From Haematococcus lacustris (Eukaryota; Chlorophyta; Chlorophyceae; Chlamydomonadales; Haematococcaceae), in NCBI GenBank assembly GCA_030144725.1, contig JASKMD010000003.1:4822390-4886389 (forward strand): a DNA stretch of 64,000 nt. The letters are read 5' to 3'. Below are positions 52,230 to 62,671 of this stretch, piece by piece. Below the pieces are notes generated by a model. It ran no database searches and had not been told where the DNA came from. It saw only the letters and a program-made list of their open reading frames with translations. The translations under genes were made by a program, and so were the position numbers. The number at the start of each line of letters is the position of its first letter. The first letter of the stretch is position 1.

Positions 52230-52666
52230 CCCTCACAGAAGTGCATGATAGTCAAACGATCAAATCTCGCCAGCCACTTGGAGTTGATTTTTTTTTTCAA
52301 GTGCGTTGGCTTGCCAGTGGGAAACTGAAGACTTCCATCAAAAAAAAAAGTACCCTTAGGTGGCACTTATAGTGCGATCTTTTCTACGAGTGGTCCTACT
52401 ACCAGGGGTCGGTTTCCTGTCATTTTTAAACAGTTGGGAACACCTGACTCTGACTCTTGCAAGGGCTGGTCTCAGGGTCGATACCTAACCCTAGAGGCTG
52501 AATAATGCTGGGCTCGGCAACATAGGCACGCTTTGTTGTCAGCGCATTTGCATAGCACTGTCGGGATAGCAAACGAGCTTGGGCTACATTGAGTTGTTCC
52601 TGCATGGGGGTGAAGGGGGCATGGGGGTTAAGGATGCATGGGGGAAGGCAGCTACAGTACTGTAGG

Positions 52667-53071
52667 TGTAACAGTTCACAGGCCTAGCTAGGATGCATGG
52701 AACAGGCTGCATATTTTCATTGTAGGATCTCCATGCAGGATCTTGTGAGATTTGATTTTGCATCGTCTTGAGAGAAGTCCAGATGGTTTTTCAACACTGG
52801 TTTACAGAGTTAACGACAGACCCACATTGTAAGCACAGTCATCTAACGCTGTCTCTACAGAACATCGAATTGCAGCCTCCCGGCCGCCATCGCATCTGAT
52901 CTTCCCTGGACGAGTATCGTTCACCGCGTCGCGTCCTTAAAGAGTACGCTACCAATAGTAGTAGCCTAGCAACGCGTCAGATCAGCTACTGTTGTGCTGT
53001 CGCTGTAGTGCCGCCAGCCGTGCAAGCCGCTATTTAGCCATGCACCCCAGCGACCCAGTAGCACTGTTACA
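52667..53071 (+). mobile_element. LTR of the chromovirus-type element, duplicated copy
   Basis: 405 bp, beginning TGTAACAGTTCACAGG and ending GCACTGTTACA. It appears identical to 58493-58897. It arose by the tandem duplication rather than a separate insertion, since its flank (including GTAGG at 52662-52666) matches that of the second copy. Confidence 0.9.
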
Positions 53072-54720
53072 TCTGGCTTCCGCAATTGTTCGTTCATCGC
53101 GACCTTTGCGCAGTGACACCGGACCCAACTCAGTCGGAGGTGCCATTGGAGCCGGAACTGATGGCATCAGCTCGAGCGCTTGTCACTGTGCCTGCTGCTG
53201 CTAGAAGTCTCCTGCTTCTAGAAGTCGCTGTACAGCCTGTACCTGCTGTGCTTGCTGTGCTTGCACTGCTGTTTCGCAGACTTGCTTTGCCCGTTCACAC
53301 GGAGAGTCCCGCGTGAGCGGAGCCTGCTGTCGCAGAGGCTTCCTGATTGCTGACTTGCTTTGCCCGTTCACACGGAGAATCCCGCTTGCGCGGAGCCTGC
53401 TGTTGCAGAGGCTTCCTGATTGCTGACTTGCTTTGTCCCGCTCACGCGGAGAAATGCTTAGCTTGCCTTGCACAATGTCATGTGCGCTGCTTGCCACCTT
53501 CATCCCCGCCACCACCCGAGCCAATGAGAGCCTAGCACCAAACCTGGCTAAAGAAGCAGCCAACCGTCCATAGCCTGCCCTTAGCAGAGTTACACAGTGA
53601 AAACTGCAGCCAACACACATCCAGCGCCTTGCTGAGACCCTGCAACATACTAGGCTGCACAACCTTACACCAACCTGCTCCTTGCAGGTCCCTACACAAC
53701 CTGCCCTATGCAGAGCCTCATCTCTATCACCACAACCAGCCTGCTCAAACAGAGAACACATAGCTGCACTCCTGCCCTAAGCAGAGACGCCTTACACCAG
53801 CAACAACACATACCTGGCCACCTCTAGGCACAGGGCACACCCAACATGTGATCACCAACAACATCACCTTGCTCAAGCAGAGAACAGTACCCTGCAGTGC
53901 ACCAGCCTGCAGAGAGCCACATCATGCACCTGGCAGTCTATCTAATCTATCTACCAGGCATTGTCTAAAAATTGACAGAAACGACAAGCAGGGCAAAGTG
54001 GCATGGGGGCCAGCCCAGTAGTCATATCTCGACGTCTTGGCATGCACTCTCATCTGACCCAGCACCATTCGCCACCCTTCGCCGCTTCTCCAACCCACAG
54101 TCCTACTGTCCACTGTTATCGGACGACTTTTCGACAAGTTGCGGCCCAGTTCTTAGCACCAGCGGAGCCCCACAGCGGAGAGCTCGGATGCTTTCTACAC
54201 TTCTACGAGGCTAAGACGCAGTAAGCTGTCCTGCCACCGCACCTGCAGCATAGCCGCATCGCTGCACATCCCGCATCGAGCGAGACCCATTACACATCCT
54301 GCTGGCTTCAGCCACAGAGACCTCATCACCTACAGCCTACACTCCTGCATTCCTTGCAGAGAACATCATACACAACATGGCAGCAGAGCTACGCAGCCCA
54401 GCAGCCTGCCAGAACAAACAAGCCGCATAGCTTCACAGCATGCGCACTCACTTGCATCCCAGGTAGCACCTGAGGAAGCACACATACACAACATGGCAGC
54501 AGAGATACGCAACCCTACAGCCTGCCAGAACACTCAAGTCGCATTGCGCACGGCATGCGCACATCATGGCAGCCCAGGTAGCACCTGAGGTAGCACACAA
54601 CAACGGTCAACTCGACCACATCCCAGGCAAACTCAACGTGGGGGCGGACGCGCTATCCCATAGGCCTGACTATCACGTGTATGCTCACATCATGCAGCTG
54701 CACACACTCAAATCGGGCAT
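53072..54720 (+). mobile_element. 5' internal region of the retrotransposon, truncated copy
   Basis: This duplicates 58898-60546 and is cut off 53 codons into the pol remnant. The frame from 54566 reads HNNGQLDHIPGKLNVGADAL (RNase H end) and then continues in frame into the satellite, giving a chimeric open frame of 910 codons that is unlikely to be functional. Confidence 0.85.
53279..53457. repeat. 73-bp tandem repeat in the element leader, copy 1
   Basis: Units begin GACTTGCTTTGCCCGTTCAC at 53279 and 53352, with a partial third at 53425. They contain CGGAGCCTGCTGT and GCAGAGGCTTCCTGATTGCT. The repeat recurs at 59105-59283. Confidence 0.9.
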
Positions 54721-57241
54721 CACAGCCAGCCAGCCAGTACTGGTCAGCCAGCCAGTACTGGTCGATCCAGCCAGTACTGGTCACAGCCAGCCAGCCAGTA
54801 CTGGTCACAGCCAGCCAGCCAGTACTGGTCACAGTCAGCCAGCCAGTACTGGTCAGCCAGCCAGTACTGGTCACAGCCAGCCAGCCAGTACTGGTCACCC
54901 AGCCAGTACTGGTCACAGCCAGCCAGCCAGTACTGGTCAGCCAGCCAGTACTGGTCACAGCCAGCCAGCCAGTACTGGTCAGCCAGCCAGTACTGGTCAC
55001 AGCCAGCCAGCCAGTACTGGTCAGCCAGCCAGTACTGGTCACAGCCAGCCAGCCAGTACTGGTGAGCCAGCCAGTACTGGTCACAGCCAGCCAGCCAGTA
55101 CTGGTCACAGCCAGCCAGTACTGGTCACAGCCAGCCAGTACTGGTCACAGCCAGCCAGCCAGTACTGGTCACAGCCAGCCAGTACTGGTCACAGCCAGCC
55201 AGTACTGGTCACAGCCAGCCAGCCAGTACTGGTCAGCCAGCCAGTACTGGTCACAGCCAGCCAGCCAGTACTGGTCAGCCAGCCAGTACTGGTCACAGCC
55301 AGCCAGCCAGTACTGGTCAGCCAGCCAGTACTGGTCACAGCCAGCCAGCCAGTACTGGTCACAGCCAGCCAGTACTGGTCACAGCCAGCCAGCCAGTACT
55401 GGTCAGCCAGCCAGTACTGGTCACAGCCAGCCAGTACTGGTCACAGCCAGCCAGTACTGGTCACAGCCAGCCAGCCAGTACTGGTCACAGCCAGCCAGTA
55501 CTGGTCACAGCCAGCCAGTACTGGTCACAGCCAGCCAGCCAGTACTGGTCACAGCCAGCCAGCCAGTACTGGTCAGCCAGCCAGTACTGGTCACAGCCAG
55601 CCAGCCAGTACTGGTCAGCCAGCCAGTACTGGTCACAGCCAGCCAGCCAGTACTGGTCACAGCCAGCCAGTACTGGTCACAGCCAGCCAGTACTGGTCAC
55701 AGCCAGCCAGTACTGGTCACAGCCAGCCAGCCAGTACTGGTCAGCCAGCCAGTACTGGTCACAGCCAGCCAGCCAGTACTGGTCAGCCAGCCAGTACTGG
55801 TCACAGCCAGCCAGCCAGTACTGGTCAGCCAGCCAGTACTGGTCACAGCCAGCCAGCCAGTACTGGTCAGCCAGCCAGTACTGGTCACAGCCAGCCAGCC
55901 AGTACTGGTCACAGCCAGCCAGTACTGGTCACAGCCAGCCAGCCAGTACTGGTCAGCCAGCCAGTACTGGTCACAGCCAGCCAGTACTGGTCACAGCCAG
56001 CCAGTACTGGTCACAGCCAGCCAGCCAGTACTGGTCACAGCCAGCCAGTACTGGTCACAGCCAGCCAGTACTGGTCACAGCCAGCCAGCCAGTACTGGTC
56101 ACAGCCAGCCAGCCAGTACTGGTCAGCCAGCCAGTACTGGTCACAGCCAGCCAGCCAGTACTGGTCAGCCAGCCAGTACTGGTCACAGCCAGCCAGCCAG
56201 TACTGGTCACAGCCAGCCAGTACTGGTCACAGCCAGCCAGTACTGGTCACAGCCAGCCAGCCAGTACTGGTCAGCCAGCCAGTACTGGTCACAGCCAGCC
56301 AGTACTGGTCACAGCCAGCCAGTACTGGTCACAGCCAGCCAGCCAGTACTGGTCAGCCAGCCAGTACTGGTCACAGCCAGCCAGCCAGTACTGGTCAGCC
56401 AGCCAGTACTGGTCACAGCCAGCCAGCCAGTACTGGTCAGCCAGCCAGTACTGGTCACAGCCAGCCAGCCAGTACTGGTCAGCCAGCCAGTACTGGTCAC
56501 AGCCAGCCAGCCAGTACTGGTCACAGCCAGCCAGTACTGGTCACAGCCAGCCAGCCAGTACTGGTCACAGCCAGCCAGTACTGGTCACAGCCAGCCAGCC
56601 AGTACTGGTCAGCCAGCCAGTACTGGTCACAGCCAGCCAGTACTGGTCACAGCCAGCCAGTACTGGTCACAGCCAGCCAGCCAGTACTGGTCACAGCCAG
56701 CCAGTACTGGTCACAGCCAGCCAGTACTCGTCACAGCCAGCCAGCCAGTACTGGTCACAGCAAGCCAGCCAGTACTGGTCACAGCCAGCCAGTACTGGTA
56801 ACAGCCAGCCAGTACTGGTCACAGCCAGCCAGTACTGGTCAGCCAGCCAGTACTGGTCAGCCAGGCAGTACAGGTCACAGCCAGCCAGTACTGGTCACAG
56901 CCAGCCAGTACTGGTCACAGCCAGCCAGTACTGGTCACAGCCAGCCAGCCAGTACTGGTCACAGCCAGCCAGTACTGGTCACAGCCAGCCAGTGCTTAGT
57001 CACAGCCAGCCAGTACTGGTCACAGCCAGCCAGTACTGGTCACAGCCAGCCAGTACTGGTCACAGCCAGCCAGCCAGTACTGGTCAGCCAGCCAGTACTG
57101 GTCAGCCAGCCAGTACTGGTCACAGCCAGCCAGCCAGTACTAGTCAGCCAGCCAGTACTGGTCACAGCCAGCCAGTACTGGTCACAGCCAGCCAGCCAGT
57201 ACTGGTCACAGCCAGCCAGTACTGGTCACAGCCAGCCAGCC
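54721..57241. repeat. CCAGTACTGG satellite with 18/20/24-bp units, copy 2
   Basis: Same family as 49134-51415. Its first part repeats 49487 onward, including the rare GTCGATCCAGCC variant. Its last part repeats the rare CCAGTGCTTA and CAGTACAGG variants. The middle is about 590 bp longer and contains near-identical sub-blocks (for example 55.2-55.6 versus 55.9-56.2 kb), suggesting secondary unequal exchange. Confidence 0.97.
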
Positions 57242-57262
57242 AGACTCTGTGTCACTTTGCAG

Positions 57263-57329
57263 GGGCTGGAGCTTGGACGACTACCTTCATTACAATGAGG
57301 TCGCCTTGCATTACAAGGGAATGAGATAG
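57263..57329 (+). pseudogene. Terminal exon of an unrecognised gene family, copy B
   Basis: Identical to 51437-51503, including the acceptor and the stop codon. It is part of the tandem duplication. Confidence 0.45.
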
Positions 57330-58492
57330 AGGACGGATGGAGTGTCTTGGTTGATGCTACATAGCATGCGAAGCAGTGTACTATGTAATGTTAGTGACAG
57401 TGATAACAAACACACGTACATAGTAATCCCAATGACATTGCTTAGTGAGTGATAGCACATGCAATGTGTTGTAGCGTGTTGCCCTCTTGTTGTAGTCGGT
57501 GCCTATACAGTACCTAACCAAGGCTCCCAGCCCTGACCTCAGTCCTCAGCCCTAACCCTTCAGCTATCATCCAATTGTCTGTAAGCATACTCGCTTCATC
57601 CACAGATGTTAACCCATTACAAGCGCACATGATAGCGCACATCGACTAGACATCGCACGTCAGAAAGACTTGGCATTATGGAGAGTTGTTAACCCATCAC
57701 AAGCGCACATTGTAGCGCACATCGACTGGACATCGCACATCAGAAAGACTTGGCATTATGGAGAGTTGTTAACCCATCACAAGCGCACATTGTAGCGCAC
57801 ATCGACTGGACATCGCACATCGCACATTGACGTAGACAGCCGTTGGAGAGCTTACAGCGAAGCGCTACGACCAGCGATGCAAGTATTACATATAGGCTTG
57901 AATGTGATACGCGGAAACTTTGATATCTCCATGCCCTAACTCTGCCAAAGATTACAACCAGTACTGGAGGGCAACCAGTACTGGATGCCAACCAGTACTG
58001 GTTGAGGTCCAGTACTGGCTAGCAACCAGTACTGGACCTCAACCAGTACTGGTTGCCCTCACAGAAGTGCATGATAGTCAAACGATCAAATCTCGCCAGC
58101 CACTTGGAGTTGATTTTTTTTTTCAAGTGCGTTGGCTTGCCAGTGGGAAACTGAAGACTTCCATCAAAAAAAAAAGTACCCTTAGGTGGCACTTATAGTG
58201 CGATCTTTTCTACGAGTGGTCCTACTACCAGGGGTCGGTTTCCTGTCATTTTTAAACAGTTGGGAACACCTGACTCTGACTCTTGCAAGGGCTGGTCTCA
58301 GGGTCGATACCTAACCCTAGAGGCTGAATAATGCTGGGCTCGGCAACATAGGCACGCTTTGTTGTCAGCGCATTTGCATAGCACTGTCGGGATAGCAAAC
58401 GAGCTTGGGCTACATTGAGTTGTTCCTGCATGGGGGTGAAGGGGGCATGGGGGTTAAGGATGCATGGGGGAAGGCAGCTACAGTACTGTAGG
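57330..58492. other. Unique spacer between satellite and LTR, copy 2
   Basis: Duplicate of 51504-52666. It holds the 80-bp repeats (57607-57821), the CCAGTACTGG hairpin (57989-58055) and the palindrome CTACAGTACTGTAG followed by GTAGG at 58488-58492. No gene is recognised. Confidence 0.6.
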
Positions 58493-58897
58493 TGTAACAG
58501 TTCACAGGCCTAGCTAGGATGCATGGAACAGGCTGCATATTTTCATTGTAGGATCTCCATGCAGGATCTTGTGAGATTTGATTTTGCATCGTCTTGAGAG
58601 AAGTCCAGATGGTTTTTCAACACTGGTTTACAGAGTTAACGACAGACCCACATTGTAAGCACAGTCATCTAACGCTGTCTCTACAGAACATCGAATTGCA
58701 GCCTCCCGGCCGCCATCGCATCTGATCTTCCCTGGACGAGTATCGTTCACCGCGTCGCGTCCTTAAAGAGTACGCTACCAATAGTAGTAGCCTAGCAACG
58801 CGTCAGATCAGCTACTGTTGTGCTGTCGCTGTAGTGCCGCCAGCCGTGCAAGCCGCTATTTAGCCATGCACCCCAGCGACCCAGTAGCACTGTTACA
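58493..58897 (+). mobile_element. 5' LTR of the retrotransposon
   Basis: 405 bp with TG...CA ends inside the short inverted repeat TGTAACA/TGTTACA. It is preceded by CTACAGTACTGTAGG, so the element landed in or beside an AGTACT-core palindrome. Confidence 0.92.
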
Positions 58898-60391
58898 TCT
58901 GGCTTCCGCAATTGTTCGTTCATCGCGACCTTTGCGCAGTGACACCGGACCCAACTCAGTCGGAGGTGCCATTGGAGCCGGAACTGATGGCATCAGCTCG
59001 AGCGCTTGTCACTGTGCCTGCTGCTGCTAGAAGTCTCCTGCTTCTAGAAGTCGCTGTACAGCCTGTACCTGCTGTGCTTGCTGTGCTTGCACTGCTGTTT
59101 CGCAGACTTGCTTTGCCCGTTCACACGGAGAGTCCCGCGTGAGCGGAGCCTGCTGTCGCAGAGGCTTCCTGATTGCTGACTTGCTTTGCCCGTTCACACG
59201 GAGAATCCCGCTTGCGCGGAGCCTGCTGTTGCAGAGGCTTCCTGATTGCTGACTTGCTTTGTCCCGCTCACGCGGAGAAATGCTTAGCTTGCCTTGCACA
59301 ATGTCATGTGCGCTGCTTGCCACCTTCATCCCCGCCACCACCCGAGCCAATGAGAGCCTAGCACCAAACCTGGCTAAAGAAGCAGCCAACCGTCCATAGC
59401 CTGCCCTTAGCAGAGTTACACAGTGAAAACTGCAGCCAACACACATCCAGCGCCTTGCTGAGACCCTGCAACATACTAGGCTGCACAACCTTACACCAAC
59501 CTGCTCCTTGCAGGTCCCTACACAACCTGCCCTATGCAGAGCCTCATCTCTATCACCACAACCAGCCTGCTCAAACAGAGAACACATAGCTGCACTCCTG
59601 CCCTAAGCAGAGACGCCTTACACCAGCAACAACACATACCTGGCCACCTCTAGGCACAGGGCACACCCAACATGTGATCACCAACAACATCACCTTGCTC
59701 AAGCAGAGAACAGTACCCTGCAGTGCACCAGCCTGCAGAGAGCCACATCATGCACCTGGCAGTCTATCTAATCTATCTACCAGGCATTGTCTAAAAATTG
59801 ACAGAAACGACAAGCAGGGCAAAGTGGCATGGGGGCCAGCCCAGTAGTCATATCTCGACGTCTTGGCATGCACTCTCATCTGACCCAGCACCATTCGCCA
59901 CCCTTCGCCGCTTCTCCAACCCACAGTCCTACTGTCCACTGTTATCGGACGACTTTTCGACAAGTTGCGGCCCAGTTCTTAGCACCAGCGGAGCCCCACA
60001 GCGGAGAGCTCGGATGCTTTCTACACTTCTACGAGGCTAAGACGCAGTAAGCTGTCCTGCCACCGCACCTGCAGCATAGCCGCATCGCTGCACATCCCGC
60101 ATCGAGCGAGACCCATTACACATCCTGCTGGCTTCAGCCACAGAGACCTCATCACCTACAGCCTACACTCCTGCATTCCTTGCAGAGAACATCATACACA
60201 ACATGGCAGCAGAGCTACGCAGCCCAGCAGCCTGCCAGAACAAACAAGCCGCATAGCTTCACAGCATGCGCACTCACTTGCATCCCAGGTAGCACCTGAG
60301 GAAGCACACATACACAACATGGCAGCAGAGATACGCAACCCTACAGCCTGCCAGAACACTCAAGTCGCATTGCGCACGGCATGCGCACATC
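58898..60391 (+). other. Retrotransposon leader without recognisable gag
   Basis: It carries the 73-bp tandem repeat (59105-59283) and short open frames without zinc knuckles or capsid motifs. Near 60204-60420 a roughly 120-bp block starting ACACAACATGGCAGCAGAG occurs twice. Each gives a short MAAE-[LI]-R peptide, possibly the original gag start before the internal deletion (inference). Confidence 0.55.
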
Positions 60392-62122
60392 ATGGCAGCC
60401 CAGGTAGCACCTGAGGTAGCACACAACAACGGTCAACTCGACCACATCCCAGGCAAACTCAACGTGGGGGCGGACGCGCTATCCCATAGGCCTGACTATC
60501 ACGTGTATGCTCACATCATGCAGCTGCACACACTCAAATCGGGCATCACCGCCCAGGGCACAGAACACTCGCACGTCTCTGTCACCCAACAAATCCTGAA
60601 CACTGTCGGCACCACTGCCGCAGCTGACGCACAGTACCAGCATCACTACGCTGCTGTACTTGCTGGCAAAGCACGCCAGTTCGAAATCGAGGGCAGTCTC
60701 TTGTACCACACAGGCCGGGGGCTCCGCAGGCTTTACATCCCTGCCGGCCCACTGCGCACCGACCTGCTACGTGAGGCACATGACATACCCATCTCTGGTC
60801 ATCTCGGTAGGGACAAGACATACCATCGTCTATCCCGCCATTTCTTTTGGCCGCGCATGTCAGCATCGGTGCATGACTATGTCCGCACCTGCAACAGCTG
60901 TCAGCGTAGCAAGACCAACACATCTAAACCCATCGGCTTATTGCAGCCTCTACCTGTCCCCCAGCACCGTTGGGAGCAGGTCAGCATGGACTTAATCACC
61001 CAGCTGCCTGTTTCATCTGCTGGAAATGATGCTATCGTCGTTTTTGTGGACAAGCTAACTAAAATGATCCATGCCGTGCCTACCACCACTTCTATCACTG
61101 CACCCGCATTGGCACGTCTCTTCTTTGACAACGTTTTCCGGCTGCATGGCCTGCCAAAGGTCATTGTGTCAGACCGAGACCCACGCTTCACATCAGCCTT
61201 CTGGCAAGAGCTCTTTCGACTGACCGGAACCCACCTCAACATGTCTACTGCCAACCACCCTCAAACCGACGGGCAGACCGAGCGAGCCAACCGCACGCTC
61301 GAGGACATGCTTCGCAATTTCGTATCACCACACCACGATGACTGGGATGAGCACCTCACCGCTGCGGAGTTCGCTTACAACGCGTCGGTGCAGGCCAGCA
61401 CAGGCTTCAGCCCTTTCCGCCTAAACTCCGGGCAGGAGCCACACACGCCATTGTCCTTAGCGGCACCCACTGCAGGCACAGCTACAGCCGACAGTGAGAC
61501 TGCACCTGCATTCCTGGAGCGCATGGCCAGAGACATCACAGCTGCAAAGCAGCACCTGCTGAAAGCTCAAGAGAGGCAGGCCAAGCACGCAAATGCCAAG
61601 CGCACAGAGCACACATTCCATGTTGGTGACCAGGTTTACCTGGCTGACAGCTTCTTTGCACACACATCACCTTCCAATGCGCGAGCAGAGCATGCCACAC
61701 ACAAATTCACACCCAGGCAACACGGTCCATTCAAAGTCCTGGAGGTCGTCACGCCAGTGGCACTAAAGCTGCAGTTCCCAGAGGTTTGGAAGAACATCCA
61801 CCCTGTCGTGCATGTGTCCCATGTCAAGCTTCACAATGACGGCTCCGCCTTATTCCCCACACGCAACCCTGCTCCACCGCCAGACCCTGACATCATCGAT
61901 GGCGAGGCACATTATGAGGTGCAGGAGATCAGAAACCACCGCTTCCTACGAGGGGCATTGCAATTGCAGGTGAAGTGGAAGGGACACCCGGACCACGAGA
62001 ACAGCTGGCTTCCTTTGACTCAACTACAAGAAGATCTCTCCAAGGGCTTCCTTAACAAGATCGTGAAGGCATACGAGAGGCGCACTAAGCAGCCTAGAGC
62101 ATGGATGAAGTTTAAGTCTTAG
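60392..62122 (+). CDS. RNase H stub, integrase and chromodomain of a Ty3/Gypsy chromovirus-type element
   Basis: An intact 576-codon frame. Residues 11-33 (HNNGQLDHIPGKLNVGADAL) are the very end of RNase H. The integrase zinc finger is H130, H137, C167, C170 (the HHCC pattern). The core carries D200 (SMDL), D261 (VSDRDPRF) and E297 (TDGQTERANRTLE), a D60D35E arrangement. A GPF/Y module (HGPFKVLEVV...HPVVHVSHVKL) lies near 443-482. A C-terminal chromodomain at about 507-550 has the aromatic cage Y508, W529, W539. This domain targets integration to methylated histone marks in known chromoviruses. All catalytic residues are present. The frame must once have been part of a longer Gag-Pol; the ATG at 60392 is only the first in frame. 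The same start occurs, truncated, at 54566. Confidence 0.93.
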   Translation: MAAQVAPEVAHNNGQLDHIPGKLNVGADALSHRPDYHVYAHIMQLHTLKSGITAQGTEHSHVSVTQQILNTVGTTAAADAQYQHHYAAVLAGKARQFEIEGSLLYHTGRGLRRLYIPAGPLRTDLLREAHDIPISGHLGRDKTYHRLSRHFFWPRMSASVHDYVRTCNSCQRSKTNTSKPIGLLQPLPVPQHRWEQVSMDLITQLPVSSAGNDAIVVFVDKLTKMIHAVPTTTSITAPALARLFFDNVFRLHGLPKVIVSDRDPRFTSAFWQELFRLTGTHLNMSTANHPQTDGQTERANRTLEDMLRNFVSPHHDDWDEHLTAAEFAYNASVQASTGFSPFRLNSGQEPHTPLSLAAPTAGTATADSETAPAFLERMARDITAAKQHLLKAQERQAKHANAKRTEHTFHVGDQVYLADSFFAHTSPSNARAEHATHKFTPRQHGPFKVLEVVTPVALKLQFPEVWKNIHPVVHVSHVKLHNDGSALFPTRNPAPPPDPDIIDGEAHYEVQEIRNHRFLRGALQLQVKWKGHPDHENSWLPLTQLQEDLSKGFLNKIVKAYERRTKQPRAWMKFKS

Positions 62123-62266
62123 CCTGCATGCATGCTTGCCTGTCTTGCCTGTCTTGCCTGTCATACCTGTCTTGCATGTCATGCATACTTGCTTCCTGAT
62201 TACTTATGACATGATGTTTTTCAACAGATACGCTCCGGGACGTAGCTCTTTCGGAGTGGGGGAGAG

Positions 62267-62671
62267 TGTAACAGTTCACAGGCCTAGCTAGGATGCATGG
62301 AACAGGCTGCATATTTTCATTGTAGGATCTCCATGCAGGATCTTGTGAGATTTGATTTTGCATCGTCTTGAGAGAAGTCCAGATGGTTTTTCAACACTTG
62401 TTTACAGAGTTAACGACAGACCCACATTGTAAGCACAGTCATCTAACGCTGTCTCTACAGAACATCGAATTGCAGCCTCCCGGCCGCCATCGCATCTGAT
62501 CTTCCCTGGACGAGTATCGTTCACCGCGTCGCGTCCTTAAAGAGTACGCTACCAATAGTAGTAGCCTAGCAACGCGTCAGATCAGCTACTGTTGTGCTGT
62601 CGCTGTAGTGCCGCCAGCCGTGCAAGCCGCTATTTAGCCATGCACCCCAGCGACCCAGTAGCACTGTTACA
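62267..62671 (+). mobile_element. 3' LTR of the retrotransposon
   Basis: 405 bp, TGTAACAG...CTGTTACA. It differs from the 5' LTR at one position seen by eye (AACACTTG at about 62399 versus AACACTGG), which points to a recent insertion. It is followed directly by GTAGG and the 37-bp array. Confidence 0.92.

Larger units (their letters stand above)
51504..52666. other. Unique spacer between satellite and LTR, copy 1
   Basis: It contains the 80-bp repeats, a cluster of six CCAGTACTGG cores, a T10/A10 pair (about 52289 and 52340) and, just before the LTR, the palindrome CTACAGTACTGTAG. No gene is recognised. The same sequence recurs at 57330-58492. Confidence 0.6.
49487..60549. repeat. Tandem duplication of a 5,234-bp segment
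   Basis: The segment from 49487 (in the satellite) to 54720 (in the retrotransposon) is repeated from 54721 on. The flanking unique DNA matches at an offset of 5,826 bp (for example LTR 52667 versus 58493) because the second satellite is about 590 bp longer. Outside the satellite the two copies look identical by eye. The junction at 54720-54723 has a 4-bp microhomology (TCAC) between satellite and integrase-upstream sequence. A genuine recent duplication and an assembly error are both possible. Confidence 0.85.
58493..62671 (+). mobile_element. Ty3/Gypsy chromovirus-type LTR retrotransposon, internally deleted
   Basis: Full LTR-to-LTR element of 4,179 bp with 5-bp target duplication GTAGG (58488-58492 and 62672-62676). 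LTRs are 58493-58897 and 62267-62671, both TGTAACA...TGTTACA, and differ by one base that I can see. The internal region starts with a roughly 1.5-kb leader without gag, then an RNase H stub fused to integrase and chromodomain. Protease, reverse transcriptase and most of RNase H are missing, so the copy is non-autonomous. A polypurine tract (GGAGTGGGGGAGAG) abuts the 3' LTR. The sequence after the 5' LTR (TCTGGCTTCCGC) does not look like the usual initiator-Met tRNA primer site. Confidence 0.9.

Noticed and set aside
53201..53761. 186-codon minus-strand frame in the retrotransposon leader (also at 59027-59587)
   Set aside because: It is antisense to the element, spans the 73-bp tandem repeats and shows no gag, protease or other domain.
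48452..57324. Giant frames rich in SQYWSQPA, PVLVTASQ and STGHSQPA
   Set aside because: Same reasoning: stop-free satellite units. Frames shift freely because the 20-bp units change phase, yet all three frames stay open.
60582..61254. Minus-strand frames opposite the integrase
   Set aside because: Shadows of the intact integrase frame.
52667..62671. One 10-kb LTR element from the first to the third LTR
   Set aside because: GTAGG precedes both the first and second LTR, but the first LTR belongs to the tandemly duplicated block; the simplest complete element is 58493-62671.
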